A stretch of 64,000 nt of DNA from Gymnothorax reevesii (taxonomy: Eukaryota; Chordata; Actinopteri; Anguilliformes; Muraenidae). Shown piece after piece: positions 32,001 to 42,784 of the stretch. The stretch is taken from NCBI GenBank assembly GCA_029721435.1, contig CM056573.1, forward strand, positions 74,280,001-74,344,000, in the 5' to 3' direction. A program made the translations under genes and the position numbers. The notes beneath the pieces were generated by a model. The model did not search any database, was not told the origin of the DNA, and saw only the letters and a list, made by a program, of their open reading frames with translations. Position 1 is the first letter of the stretch. Each line of letters starts with the position of its first letter.

Positions 32001-33810
32001 TGCTCTTTGTTTCACACTGTTAAGGTATCCGAAGTTCATGGTGTACATGGAGAACCTCTACAGTCGGAGAAATTCTTGGGCTCTCTGCTATAGGAATACC
32101 TTGCCTGTACGTGGAAACAACACCAACAACTTCTGTGAGGCTGCCATGAGAATCTTAAAAGACAAGATCCTCCATCGCACAAAGGCATACAATCTGCTGC
32201 AGCTCTTTGACTTTCTGGCAAACCGCTTGAGTGAGTACTACAAGTTGAAAGTTACTCATGCTGCCATTGGCCGTTGGGAGGAGTTCCAGAAATCAAGATT
32301 TCTGGTGAAGAACATCACCGTCAAACCTGAGGACATCCAGCAGATTAATACTGTCCTTTATTTTCTTGATTAGTATCCCCCTGGAAAGAATGGAGGTGGA
32401 ACAACTGTTAATTGTAAATGAATACATGTTTGTCCATGTTTGTCTTTTTTCACGTAGATTGATGCCAGCCACTTCACAGTCAGGAGTTCATCTTCTCCTG
32501 GGAAGATGTATGATGTAGGTGTAGACCTGGAAACATGCACCTGTCCCATGGGTAGCACTGGCGATCCCTGCAAGCACCAGGCTGCTGTTGTCATCCTTCA
32601 TAGAATCTCCTGTTCCAACTTCCTGCCACAGACCGCAGCTCAGAAGGAAGAGCTACACTACATTGCAACTGGTGGTAAGTACTGTAAATATAAATGTTTA
32701 ACAGCTCGACCCCTATATGCTTTGTTGTACAATAAAAATGGCACGTCTAGATGTTGATCTTTTGCCTTTTTGTTGTAGCATAGTGGGAATCTACAACAAA
32801 TATATTAACCAAAAATAGGTGATCTACAAGCTCGCAATAGGAGGCACTGTGAGCTTATATATCTAATTTTGGCTAGAATATTGAATTATGGATCTCAGGG
32901 TTCAATTGGTAAGGTCATTAGTTAAGGTTAGGGTAAGACAATTTAGTCAATGTATGTTGTATTATTAGACACAAGGCTAAATGTACATTTCTCTCTGCCC
33001 CCCCCTCTCTCCCTCTCTCCCTCTCCCCCTCTCTCCCTCCCTCTTTCTCTCTCTCTCCCTCTCCCCCAGTACATCATCGTGCTCAGTTCTTCCAGCCCCT
33101 GAGGGAGGAGACAGTGATAGAGACAGACACCGTGGCAGACCTGGATGTGGCCAATGAAGGTGGGAGAGAAGACCCAGTGGAGGAGGTGATGCTTGCTCCA
33201 GACATTGCTGAAGAGACTGCTTCAGAAGATGGTAATCAGTCAAAATTCTCTATCTAATCTTTAAGAACTACAGTGCGGTGCCAACCTATTAACTCTGTTT
33301 CTCTAAATGTATGGTTTTTTGTGGTCAAGCCATTCAATTGTCTCTGCTTTTTTTTTTCTTTTTCCTTTTCCAGCATCACATGAAGCTGCAGCAGCAGCAC
33401 TTGGCGAAATGTACGAGGACATGCTAGATGAAGTCAGCAGCGACTCATCTTTGGCAGTTGCAGTGGTGGCTGCATTAAAAGCCTACCAGAAAATCAAGAA
33501 CAATCCAACCAAACTCTCCACAGCCTGGCACATGTTTGGGCGTTACAACAACACCAAGTTGGCATCAGTTCGAGCGACAGCCATCCGTAGAGCTGCCAGG
33601 CATGCTGGACCTGCAATCCATGCCCAGCCAACGGCAGTAAGCAGGCGCAAGGTTCGCTTGGGGGGGAAACGACGCCTTAATGCTGGACACCCTGCCAAAG
33701 TTGTGACTGGACCAGACCATGTGTACAGTCAGCCATCAAAGAGGGTCCGATCAATAGCTCCCCATGACCTCGCACACTCGGTTGCGGAGAGCAAAAGGCA
33801 CCCAAAATGA
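29090..33810 (+). CDS. MULE transposase with N-terminal CCHH finger and C-terminal SWIM finger (10 exons)
   Basis: Exons: 29090-29109, 29568-29631, 30092-30289, 30533-30684, 30778-31044, 31219-31881, 32025-32352, 32458-32674, 33070-33231, 33374-33810. All phases join, giving about 835 codons without a stop. An alternative acceptor at 30745 adds 11 codons in frame but leaves an intron of only 60 bases. A CCHH finger of WRKY-GCM1/FLYWCH type uses C99, C125, H164 and H166 (NHNHN). The DDE core has D307 (CFMDASGN), D376/D377 (FLTDDSKAE), the MULE CxxH motif (C397, H400: CKFHLLQAAWRWL) and E493 (NNTNNFCEAA). SWIM is C591, C593, C602, H604 (CTCPMGSTGDPCKH). The basic tail (KRVRSIAPHD) may guide nuclear entry. 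All introns have GT-AG ends, but the exon 7 donor (ACT|GTCCTT) is weak; reading through it would stop after 10 codons. It should bind the TIRs and cut the element out. Confidence 0.87.
29098..29320 (+). repeat. Tandem duplication over exon 1 donor of the MULE gene
   Basis: Two adjacent units of about 113 bases, both starting ACTGAGGAACAGTAAG and ending ACGTGTAGG. The first covers the end of exon 1 and its donor. The second repeats the donor-like sequence but has no nearby ATG. Confidence 0.8.
29692..29718. repeat. (CA)n microsatellite in intron 2
   Basis: Interrupted CA run inside the second intron of the MULE gene. Of no apparent consequence for the gene. Confidence 0.85.
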
Positions 33811-34049
33811 TTACCAGTTGCGTAACTTCTGTTTTTGGTGCCCAAGCACAGTTGATACCAATACTTATAGGATTTGTATTTTGATTGAAGTTGTCTGTGT
33901 TTGAGACATTTAAGTCCAGATTAATTGTCAAGATGTTGCACCTGGCCTTTATGGTTGTTGAAATTTGCACTCAATGTACTGTTGCCGTTATGGTAAACGT
34001 TTGCACTTCATGCACCGTGATGAAGAATATATTCTGTTTTTGGGAGACA

Positions 34050-34055
34050 AATAAA
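34050..34055 (+). terminator. Polyadenylation signal of the MULE gene
   Basis: AATAAA about 240 bases after the stop codon at 33808-33810, the first canonical signal in the 3' region. Confidence 0.6.
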
Positions 34056-34292
34056 TAAGATTAACTCAACCATGCATTCATTAGTACACCAGTGCTGATT
34101 TTAGTATATTCTGTTGTATTTAACCACCTTGGTGTTTTGATAGCAAACTAGCAGACCTACAAGCTCTCCACATAAGTGTCCTGAGGGAAATGAAGCTTGG
34201 GAGACCGAAAAGGTAGTAGGGATTTAGTTAGGAAGACTACAATACCATTAGCCTATATAAAAAAGGCAATTGCTCCCTTAATTTTTTACAAT

Positions 34293-34294
<2 letters not shown>

Positions 34295-34329
<35 letters not shown>

Positions 34330-34401
34330 ATGGCATAATGAAAGTGCACCGCACTGTAGTTGTGTATATATATATATATATATAACTATAGTGCGGTGCA
34401 C

Positions 34402-34457
<56 letters not shown>

Positions 34458-34494
34458 TATATGTGTATACACACACACACACACACACACACAA
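34295..34494. repeat. Compound (CA)n/(TA)n microsatellite with a hairpin
   Basis: CA run (about 34295-34327), TA runs (about 34363-34384 and 34407-34454) and a further CA run (about 34469-34494). GAAAGTGCACCGCACTGTAG at 34339 has its near complement at about 34389-34409, forming an inverted repeat around the first TA run. Lies inside the MULE near its right end. Confidence 0.85.
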
Positions 34495-34867
34495 CACACT
34501 CCAGAATAGTAGCGAGTCATATAGTTTAATTAGGCCTTCTGTGCAATAACTTTGTCTTCATATCATTATCCTGTAAAAAAAAAAAAAATAGCGTTCCTCC
34601 CTTTCTGTACAGTAAAACGGATCAATGCATAGTCCATTGAGGGATAATCTTATGTAGGCAAATACCAGAATTAATTGTAGCTCACATTGGCTTCTTGAGA
34701 TTAACTTCAAATAAATTTGTAATAAGAATATAAAACTCAACGTGACGTTCAGAATGGAGGTGTGTACAATTAAACTGTTCTGTTGAGATCACGCAGTATA
34801 GAAATTCCTTTCAGAAAAGATGAATGATTTAAATGTATCTGGTTCTACAGTCCATGTATGATCAGAT

Positions 34868-34979
34868 ACCATATCATAACACACGGGGGTTCGCTGGCTG
34901 CGTCACCAGGCCGTCAGACCAGCGGGGGTGGGGTATGGGCGGGGTTTGCCTAGAACTGATGTGGGTTCCATAATAACGC
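34868..34979 (-). repeat. Right TIR of the Mutator-like element
   Basis: Reverse complement of the left end. The best-matching part is 34937-34979, ending CCATAATAACGC. It is followed by the target duplication TTCCGTGAC. Confidence 0.87.
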
Positions 34980-35543
34980 TTCCGTGACCAGTACAACTTT
35001 TGCTACAACCTGGATATAAACGCCTTAATGTGGAATGAAAACTGTTGGAAATAGAGCAAGTTTAAGAGAAGACTTCTTGAGGATACCAGTGACGTCACTG
35101 CATTCTTTGTTCCAAGAACGTATTGTAAAAAAATAGCTGAACATTGTCCAGTTCGAATGAAATTTCTAGCTAGAAGTATGACAGAGTAAAAAATAGCTGA
35201 AAATAGCTGAATTTTGAATAATCTGTCCCATTGTTTCCTATGGGGGAAAAATATTGATATAAAATTTAACAACTCAGTATGAAAGTATGAAAGATACAAA
35301 AAAGTTGAAAACAAGCAAAATAATTCAAAAAAGCTGAATTTTTAAAAGTATGAATGAAGTTTCGGAGTGAAAGTATGAAGGAGTAGTTAGCAAAAAATGC
35401 AAAGAATAAAGAAAGAAAGAGTGGGAAGAACACGAGTGTCATGAAAGCACTGAAGGTGCTGATGCCTCGGTGCTTACAGCAGCGACAAGTATGTCCCTTA
35501 ATGAAGCTATAAAATTCTGTGCGCATCTATGCTTGACGTAAGC

Positions 35544-36358
35544 TATGTTTCCATCCACTTGTTAATTGAATTATCTGAAGTTCGCCAAAAATATTCATGC
35601 AAATAAAGGCGGTGAAAATGCATTTCTACCTAACAGCATTAAAGCGAACAAGTCGACATGCTCTACAACATCCCCTGCCAGTCATGCGCTACTTATTGTC
35701 GAACTCGATCAAGGCCTTTATGGTCTGAAGCAACACACCAAATTTGGTTACTGTATCTGTTGTAGTTTCTGAGTAAAGCTGTCCCCTTTGTCTTGGACGG
35801 ATGGACAGAAGGGCGGACGGACAGACGGAGGTCAAAGCTATATCCCCCTCTTTGTGTTGGCGGGAGATAATAAAAACTTGTGCGTAATGGCGTCACTTGC
35901 TGCTATACGATCAAATCGGTGTATTGAATGGATTTCTGACATTTGAAGCTGTTTCCATTCATTTTCGCGCTGAATCGCTGAACCTTCGAGTGAACAGAAG
36001 TTGAGTGGAAGGCAACAAAATTAACTGGTTAGCTATAATGGATCGCGTCTATCAACAAATGATGGTGATTGCACATATTGTAATAGTGCTTATGTTCCAG
36101 CTATTAGCAACATGCAAACCATTATCAGAAGGCAACAACGGCATCGAAACACCATCATGATGCAGTCGCAGATTTATTCGGCAAATAACGTTTCCATCAG
36201 CAGTTATCGCATAAACCTTTCACCGATCAAGAAGAAAATCCAATGAGATCAACCGTATAATGTCGATATCTTGAAAATCAAGTCAGATTTCACCATTTCC
36301 ATAAGGCATTTTTTATTCAAACTGACTTAATGTATAAGAATGTGTGGATGGAAACATG
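35544..36358. mobile_element. Possible MITE with TATGTTTCCATCCAC ends
   Basis: TATGTTTCCATCCAC at 35544-35558 and its near complement GTGGATGGAAACATGG at about 36343-36358 bound 0.8 kb of non-coding sequence. The segment contains another copy of the CGGACGGACAGACGG/CTATATCCCCC repeat (about 35700-35870). The boundary call rests only on the short inverted ends. Confidence 0.45.
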
Positions 36359-37430
36359 GCTATTCTCAAGTATTTACCCACCAGTGGCCGGTTGACATAA
36401 CGAGTTGATAAGCAGCTTCGTAGGACCGCTTTGGAAGACTGCGGTTGTTTGGCTTAGTGAAGCCCAGCAATGACTGAAAGCATTGCTCATTTGCACACTG
36501 TTACTGTGTGGGGGAAGAAATCATTTGCGATGTTTTATAAAGTTCATACAGCAGTAAGTTCAAAAATCCACGCAGTGCTGTATTTAACATAGTAAGCAAA
36601 GTGTGTCTACATGAATCACTGTCGGCATCATGCTCAGTCAAGTTTTGCCATCAGCAGTAACTATTGCTGTGATATAAATCGAACTCACAAGTAGTAAAGC
36701 GATCCACTGTGAAGAGCTTTATCTTTGTTATAGTCTTGATCGCTCACAGCAGCCATCGTGGTAATCAAATAGAGCTTTGTTTTCGAGTTATAGCACTATC
36801 TCAAAAATCTGGCAAATGTAAATCCAAGAGATCATGGTATTTAACCCATAGAGCAATATTCTAGGACTTAATTTTGACCGGCATAGCGGCTATCCCGGTA
36901 ACTGGCGGAATGACTGACAGACTGACTGATAAACAAAAAAACTACCGTATGCCCTGCTTGCGCATGCGCACCAAGGCATAATAATGAATCAGGTGGGAAA
37001 GTAGGGTCATTTTCTCATTGACTTCTATAGCATTGAACTTTCTGCAACCACCGACCTCGCCATCTGCTGGTCATTAAAGAGAATGCAATTTTAAGAGATT
37101 TCTGTATCAGCTTCAGATTTTAGACTCCGGTGCTGTATCCATCTTTTTATACAATCTATGGGAACGACATTGCCAGTGTCAAAGCTGACCAGCGGGGAGA
37201 ACAGGGAGGGGGCACAATCGTACTGTGGCATGGTACAGAACAATCGTCCCTGGTGTGAAAGCGCCCCCCCCCCAAAAAAAAACAGGTAATACATGTATTT
37301 TGTTTTCAGAGTCCTTTGCAGTTTACTTCGCACATTGTAATTAATATAAATCACAACCTTTTTTGAAAAAATAAAAGTCAACTGCCATAAACAAGGCTAC
37401 TTTTAGAGTGAGAAATTGTTAAGACTGGGA
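36359..37430. other. Gene-free stretch
   Basis: No coding feature found. Contains short simple motifs (GACTGACAGACTGACTGA near 36915) and a C-run/A-run junction near 37265-37282. Confidence 0.4.
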
Positions 37431-37887
37431 TCAAGGAGGGAAACACACTAGGAAACTCGGAAAACTCGGAACTGGACTTGGAACAGGAGGGAGACACAAA
37501 AGGGGAGTGAGACGCCAGATGTGGGGATCCAAAAATAATTTATTAAATAAACAGAAAACCAGGAAACTCCAAAAGGGAAAACGGGCCACTCCGGCCAACA
37601 GAAACACCGTGCTACTGCACTGAACGAAGGAGAAGTCAGGAATCCAAAAAACCAAGAACACTAGGGGGCAGACTCGGGATAACTCAGACTAGGGGACACT
37701 AGAAAGCAGGGGGAACACTGGAAGGGTGGGGAACACTAGAAGCTAGGGGGCACTCGGAACCTAGGGGGCACTAGGAAACTAGGAACAGGCAAGGCACAAG
37801 ACGAGACAGTGGGCACAGCTGGCAGATGGCTAACTCGGGCAGCACAGCTGGCCAGGAGAAGGGTCAGGGAAAACATCAGGAGGGGGG

Positions 37888-38062
37888 CAGACAGGACGGC
37901 AGGAACGCTGGGGCTCGGAAGACAACAGGAACGCTGGGGCTCGGAAGGCAGCAGGAACACTGGGGCCCGGAAGGCGGCAGGAACGCTGGGGCTCGGAAGG
38001 CGGCAGGAACGCTGGGGCTCGAAAGACGGCGGGAACGCTGGGGCTCGGAAGACGGCAGGAAG
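37888..38062. repeat. 26 bp minisatellite, about 6.5 units
   Basis: Tandem array of a unit like CAGGAACGCTGGGGCTCGGA plus six bases. Because 26 is not a multiple of three, all three frames are open and give Pro/Ser-rich (-) and Gly/Arg-rich (+) pseudo-proteins. The wider region 37430-38280 is G-rich repeat sequence without a gene. Confidence 0.85.
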
Positions 38063-39040
38063 GGTAGGCTGGGCTGGGAAATGCGGATGGCGAGAAACAC
38101 AGAGAAGGTGAGGGGACCAGAGGGAAAGTGCACAGGGCAGGGAGTGGTGTGAAGCGAGCGAAGTCAGATCTGATCTGAAGTGCTGCCGAGGTGGAACAGA
38201 TATAGGGCAGGGGCACGCACAGACACAGGTGTTGAAACTTAATCTAATTAACGAGGGGTGGAACACGAGGGAAACCAATTACATGAAAACAGATTAACAC
38301 ACAGACAAGGATCACAAGACAATCCCAAAGATGGGATAAATAAACTGGATAAAAAGACTCCTAAGTGAACAGAATAAGAGCCAGAATAGATGATAAGAAT
38401 TCAGAGATTCTGCAGAAAATTTAGCAAAGCCAGTGAACAGTGAAGCAAGGGGCGGAGACTAGAACAGAGCGACTGCTGAGAGATAATTAGTCAATTAGTA
38501 AGTGCAGCTATACAATCCCGGGTGCTCGGTAGTAGATTAGTATTATATACAGGGTTAGTTTGGTTAGTAATTTTAGAAAACAAGAAACTGTTAGTAATGT
38601 TAGTATGTATAGAAAAGCAAGGGGAAACTAGCAAACGAGAACAGAAGGAAGTATGAAACCCAGAATCCATTAAATCACCGGAAATAGTGTCACTTCAATT
38701 AACATCAATTAACACAGAAACTGCTACGAACAATGATGCGAACGGGGAGAAAGCAAAGACAGTACATGGGTAAAACGTGGACTGGACTAACACGAGAGGG
38801 GAATGAAATGTGAACACTAAGACATGGACTAAAAACAGACATACCAAAATAAAAACCTAAAATTAACTTAACCAGCCACACAGAAATAACAGAAATAAAT
38901 AACAAAATAACAGACCACCACGGTGTAAATATTTTAAGTGTAACTGTTTTCAAGCGCCATAACTGTGTAATTATGTTCAGTGTAACTGGTTTCTTTTTTT
39001 TTTTTTTAATATTCAACAACATTGCTGTTAATCCATTTTC
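38063..39040. other. Gene-free stretch
   Basis: A-rich non-coding sequence with no supported coding region. Confidence 0.4.
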
Positions 39041-39720
39041 CAGACACCAATAGAAACTTACTTGCATACAGCCAATCAGCGACCTTGTTCCGGACGGTTG
39101 AAGGAGTGTCTCGAGACAGTGAAATTTTTATTGCTTCACTGGCCTTGCACTTATGAAGTAAAAATAACCGAGATCGCGTCAGCTCATTATAGAAAATATG
39201 AATGCTCTGGACAGATGAGTTTTGTCTAGCCTAGCTGGAAACATTAAAAATTATCGGCAGGTTTGGAAACGGCCACCGTAATTTTCAAATGAAGGACACG
39301 AAGATTTAATCCTCTTTTAAAGTATAAAATCATTAGGCTGTATCACACCCCTATTTGAACAATTACATTCATTAATTAGGCCTATTTATGCAGATGACAG
39401 GCTAGATGAATGATTTGGCCAACAGTTATGTTGAGAGTAAGACAGGCATTAACGATGTAATCGCAGAATTCTGGGCAGCGAATGGACAGTGCAGTCAGCG
39501 ATTCCGAGATCGAATCTCGGTGCAAGGCCAGTAAAGACAGAAAAAAATTGAACTGTCTCAAGACACTCCTCAGCGGTCCGGAACAAGGTTGCTGATGTGC
39601 TGTATGCAAATAATTTTCTGCTGGTGTCCGGAACTCTAATGGGGAGAAAAAATTCGCTTCCCGCACCCCGCGCCCCCCCCTGCAATTGCTCTGCGCCCCC
39701 CACTTTGGGAACCACTGGTA
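39041..39720. repeat. hAT-like fragment with internal inverted repeat
   Basis: Arms 39041-39150 and 39520-39630 are inverted copies (shared words CTTGTTCCGGAC, GGAGTGTCT, CACTGGCCTTGCAC and complements) about 370 bases apart. The right edge, ending near 39719, reads CCCCACTTTGGGAACCACTG, the reverse of a common hAT end. The matching outer left end was not found. Confidence 0.55.
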
Positions 39721-39778
39721 AAGAGGAACCTAGTTTTCTTTTCTTTTTACAACCTATTTGTAATACTTAGCTAACCAG

Positions 39779-39905
39779 GGGCACGTTTCCTAAAAACGTA
39801 GTTGCTAACTAAGTTGGCTACTTACATAGTTCATAGTTCGTCCATTCACAGTCAATGGGCCCAACTGCATAAGTTAGCATCTCTGATTTTTGGAAACGCA
39901 CTCCA
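39779..39905. mobile_element. Small MITE with CGTTTCC ends
   Basis: Inverted ends: GGGGCACGTTTCCTAAAAAC on the left, and TTTGGAAACGCACTCCAG on the right, whose complement resembles the left end. Related words (ACGTTTCCCAAAAGCATAGATGCTAACTAA) are split over 47110-47140 and 48545-48575. Confidence 0.5.
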
Positions 39906-40075
39906 GGGGGGTATACTACGAAGCTGGCTTTGTGATGAAGCCTGATTTCAGCACTTAGTAAAACCAGGAACCTCTTCAAATCTGGAACATGGACTGAACT
40001 AAAAGAAGCTGCTCCAGGTTTTACTTAAGCTTAAAGTCAGTCTTAGTCACAAAGCCAGCTTTGTAGTACACCCCC
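39906..40075. mobile_element. Small MITE with GGGGGGTATACTACGAAGC ends
   Basis: The left end GGGGGGTATACTACGAAGC continues into TGGCTTTGTGA. The right end TCACAAAGCCAGCTTTGTAG runs on to TACACCCCCC. About 30 bp inverted repeats enclose 170 bases of non-coding sequence. Confidence 0.7.
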
Positions 40076-40105
40076 CAGTATTTTAGTCCTGTGTTTCTTT
40101 TACAA

Positions 40106-40250
40106 TCACTGTTGGGGTTGTTACACTAAAAAAGTAATACATTAAACATTACTACTTTTTTCCAGTAATTCCTTACTTTACATAATTACTCACAGCTGAA
40201 AGTAAATTGTTACACGACTAGTTACATTACTTTTGGATTACTCAGGACCA
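40106..40250. repeat. hAT-like MITE end (left half), partner at 49430-49583
   Basis: CACTGTTGGGGTTGTTACAC followed by alternating AAAAGTAAT/ATTACT words, typical of a common fish hAT MITE. The matching opposite end (…TACTTTGTCATGCATTACCCCCAACACTG) is at 49430-49583, on the other side of the L1. The L1 may have inserted into this element. Confidence 0.45.
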
Positions 40251-40603
40251 TCATCCGAAATTCACCGTAACTTAATTAATTCACCATATCATGATAAAAC
40301 CTGGCATATGTTCAGATTAGCACAAAGCTTTATTCTAACTAGAATGGTTTTTACACGTAAAAACAGATGTCTCCCCCTTCCCCCATTTCATATTTTAGAG
40401 TTATGGTCCGGAAACGAGACCCACTCTTCAATATGCCTTAGTCGAAATTGTTGACATGGAAACAGAAAAAATAAAATTATAAAGCAGTTCAAACCCTGAG
40501 AAGGCACATCTACTTGTTATGGAGAGACACTATATCAAATTTGGTGAGAATCGGCCAAACAGTTTCAGAGTTATGCTCCGGAAACAAATGGGAAAGCAAT
40601 ATG

Positions 40604-40621
40604 TCCCCCCCCCCCCCCCCC
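40604..40621. repeat. Poly-C run
   Basis: About 18 consecutive Cs inside a non-coding dispersed repeat (about 40270-40680). Confidence 0.9.
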
Positions 40622-40929
40622 AGGAAGGGAGAGACATAATAAGGAGGACACACCAAACATCTCTCTTTCATGCTCTTTAATACAGCAAAGCCGCAGCGAA
40701 GTTGTAAAAATCAGCCCAAACAGCACTGCACAGAAAATAGATTAGAAGTACAAGGCTACAGTACTGGTATTAACACGGATGAAAAAGGACATTTGGGACT
40801 TCCGGCTCGACTAATGGCGGAGGAGGTCGCACATCGGGAGAGCTCTTTTGTAATCCGGTCTAAATTCGTACAAAACGTGTTTAATTACTTTAACTAAGCT
40901 GTGCAAAACCGTACAAAGGACTGATAAAC

Positions 40930-41792
40930 ATGGGAAAGCCTACTAAAAAGCAAACTCAAACTACAGAAGAGCAGCCCTTTGAGAATGATCAAGACGACGG
41001 AACGCAAGCAAGCCAAAATGTACAACATGCAACGCACCGCTAACTCTGGCCGACATGGAGAAACTTCTCAAGTCAATGGAGGACCGTATCATAGCCAATC
41101 TATCTGATCAACTCTCTGCTGACCGTGCAACTATCGACCGGCATGACCAGACAATTCATCACATGGAAACATCACTCAACGACATGGAGACCAGACTGAC
41201 AACTCTCGAAACCACCTGCGCAGCTCTGGTCAAAGAGAATGAGGCCCTCAAACTTAAAGCGGATGATCTTGAAAACAGATCTAGACGCAATAACATCTGT
41301 ATAACCGGCCTACCTGAAAAAGTTGAGGGTACGCAGCCAAACGCCTTCATGGAGATATTTCTGAAAGAAACGTTCGGTTCAGACGCTTTTCCTACTCCTC
41401 CAGCTCTTAACAGGGCCCACAGGATCGCCATCCCCCGGAAAAAGCCAGGCGACCCCCCATGTCCATTCATTGCGAGGATCCACCACTACCAGACCAAGGA
41501 GCGTATCCTGAAGTTAGCGCGGGAGGCTGGGTCTCTCTCATTCCGTGGATCGGACATTCACATCTTCCCCGACTATAGCGTGGAGGTCTCCAAGAAAAGA
41601 GCAGCTTACGCCTCAGTGGAGTCTGAGCTGAGAAATGCCAGACTCGCCTACAGGATGTTCTTCCCTGCCAAGCTGCAAGTTATCGACAAGAATGGCCAGA
41701 CACTGACTTTTTCGTCACCCGGAGAAGTTTCCTCCTTCCTCCAAAACAACCGACCGGACACGTCTCCTACATCGTTTAATGTTACTTCATAA
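40930..41792 (+). pseudogene. L1 ORF1 (RNA-binding chaperone), frameshifted near its start
   Basis: The expected start is MGKPTKKQTQTTEEQPFEND at 40930, but that frame ends at a TAA at 41041-41043 (a shift near 41000-41040). The main frame, 41055-41792, is open for 245 codons. It has a coiled-coil (about residues 15-80, heptads such as METSLNDMETRLTTLETTC), the RRM-like part ENRSRRNNICITGLPEK, and the C-terminal domain FIARIHHYQTKERIL. ORF1p forms trimers that coat L1 RNA. Internal initiation at ATG 41055 would give most of the protein. Confidence 0.85.
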
Positions 41793-42784
41793 TACACCGA
41801 CTGCAAAAAACTGTTCGGTTCGCGTTACAGCCAATCTAGAAGGTATTTAGCCGTTATGTTTCCTGTATATTCTCTTGATTAGGATGTTATGTTTTTATCT
41901 TTAGCCCAGTTTGACAACATTTCAAGTGTATGACTTTTCTTAATTTACTAACAGACTAACTTCTATCTCGTAGATGCGTCTCATAGATATGCAGACTCAC
42001 ATACGCGCGCACATCATGACCACACACTTACTTACTTATACGTCGCGGACATAGACTCACATAATAGAGAATAAATGTAAGCCAGAAAAAATGCTGATAG
42101 ACGAAAATTAAGCAATGATTGCTGATCCCTTTACATTCAAAACACTGTAGCTACAATTTGTTTATACTTTGGCTAATCTCTTAATAAAACTGACTAGCTA
42201 CATAAGTTTCATACACAGTCAATTTTAAGATTTATGTTGCTCATTTTTAAGATCTGTTTCTATGATAATAGTACTACATAGAGATGCTCAGACATATACG
42301 TGAACATATGGATGTGACCATACGCGCACACATACACACTCATGTGAACACACCAACACAGACCAGGATATGTACAAACATTATGACTGTCGAAAATGAG
42401 GTTATGCTGGTTGTTTTCTATGTATGTTTAACCCTTCTATTTAGTGTTGCCACTGTTCTATACATATATTTGTATACATTTGTTAATGTTCCAGGTTCCA
42501 ATATTAACCACATAGTGCTTTGCACAGAGTTTCAACCTAAAACTCTGTTTTCCTCACTTATTTGTCTGCTAAGACAGAGCTTAAGTACAAGTTCAGTGTT
42601 TTCTGAGATGGTACTTAAGAAGACAATTCAAGTCCCTCGTCCTCATCCAGATGCCTTTTTCCACCTTACTATCTGTTTTTATTCCATTATCATTATCATC
42701 ATTCTCTTCTCCTTTTTTTCCCGTTTTTTTTCTTTCTCCGTTATCTCTGCTGTCTACATTACTCACCCCATAACGTTGTAAGAT
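41793..42784 (+). other. L1 inter-ORF spacer
   Basis: Nearly 1 kb between ORF1 and ORF2. Only one open frame of some length (42284-42781), rich in Leu/Phe with no recognised domain, so probably non-coding. Confidence 0.5.

Larger units (their letters stand above)
28966..34979 (+). mobile_element. Mutator-like (MULE) DNA transposon, apparently complete, 6014 bp
   Basis: The ends are inverted repeats starting GCGTTATTATGGAACCCACA. The first 43 bases of the two ends differ at one position, and weaker similarity runs to roughly 110 bases. TTCCATGAC (28957-28965) and TTCCGTGAC (34980-34988) directly flank the ends: a 9 bp target duplication with one mismatch, the size expected of Mutator. Inside is one multi-exon gene in the same orientation encoding a MULE-SWIM transposase with no stop or frameshift. 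The 3' part after the gene holds microsatellites. Confidence 0.9.

Noticed and set aside
34237..34497. Cys/Val and Tyr/Ile-rich open frames
   Set aside because: Translations of CA and TA microsatellites.
37736..38278. Long Pro/Ser-rich open frames, and Gly/Arg-rich ones on the other strand
   Set aside because: They follow a 26 bp minisatellite that leaves all three frames open; no start context or domain.
42284..42781. 165-codon hydrophobic frame between L1 ORF1 and ORF2
   Set aside because: AT-rich spacer translation; no L1 family protein is expected there.
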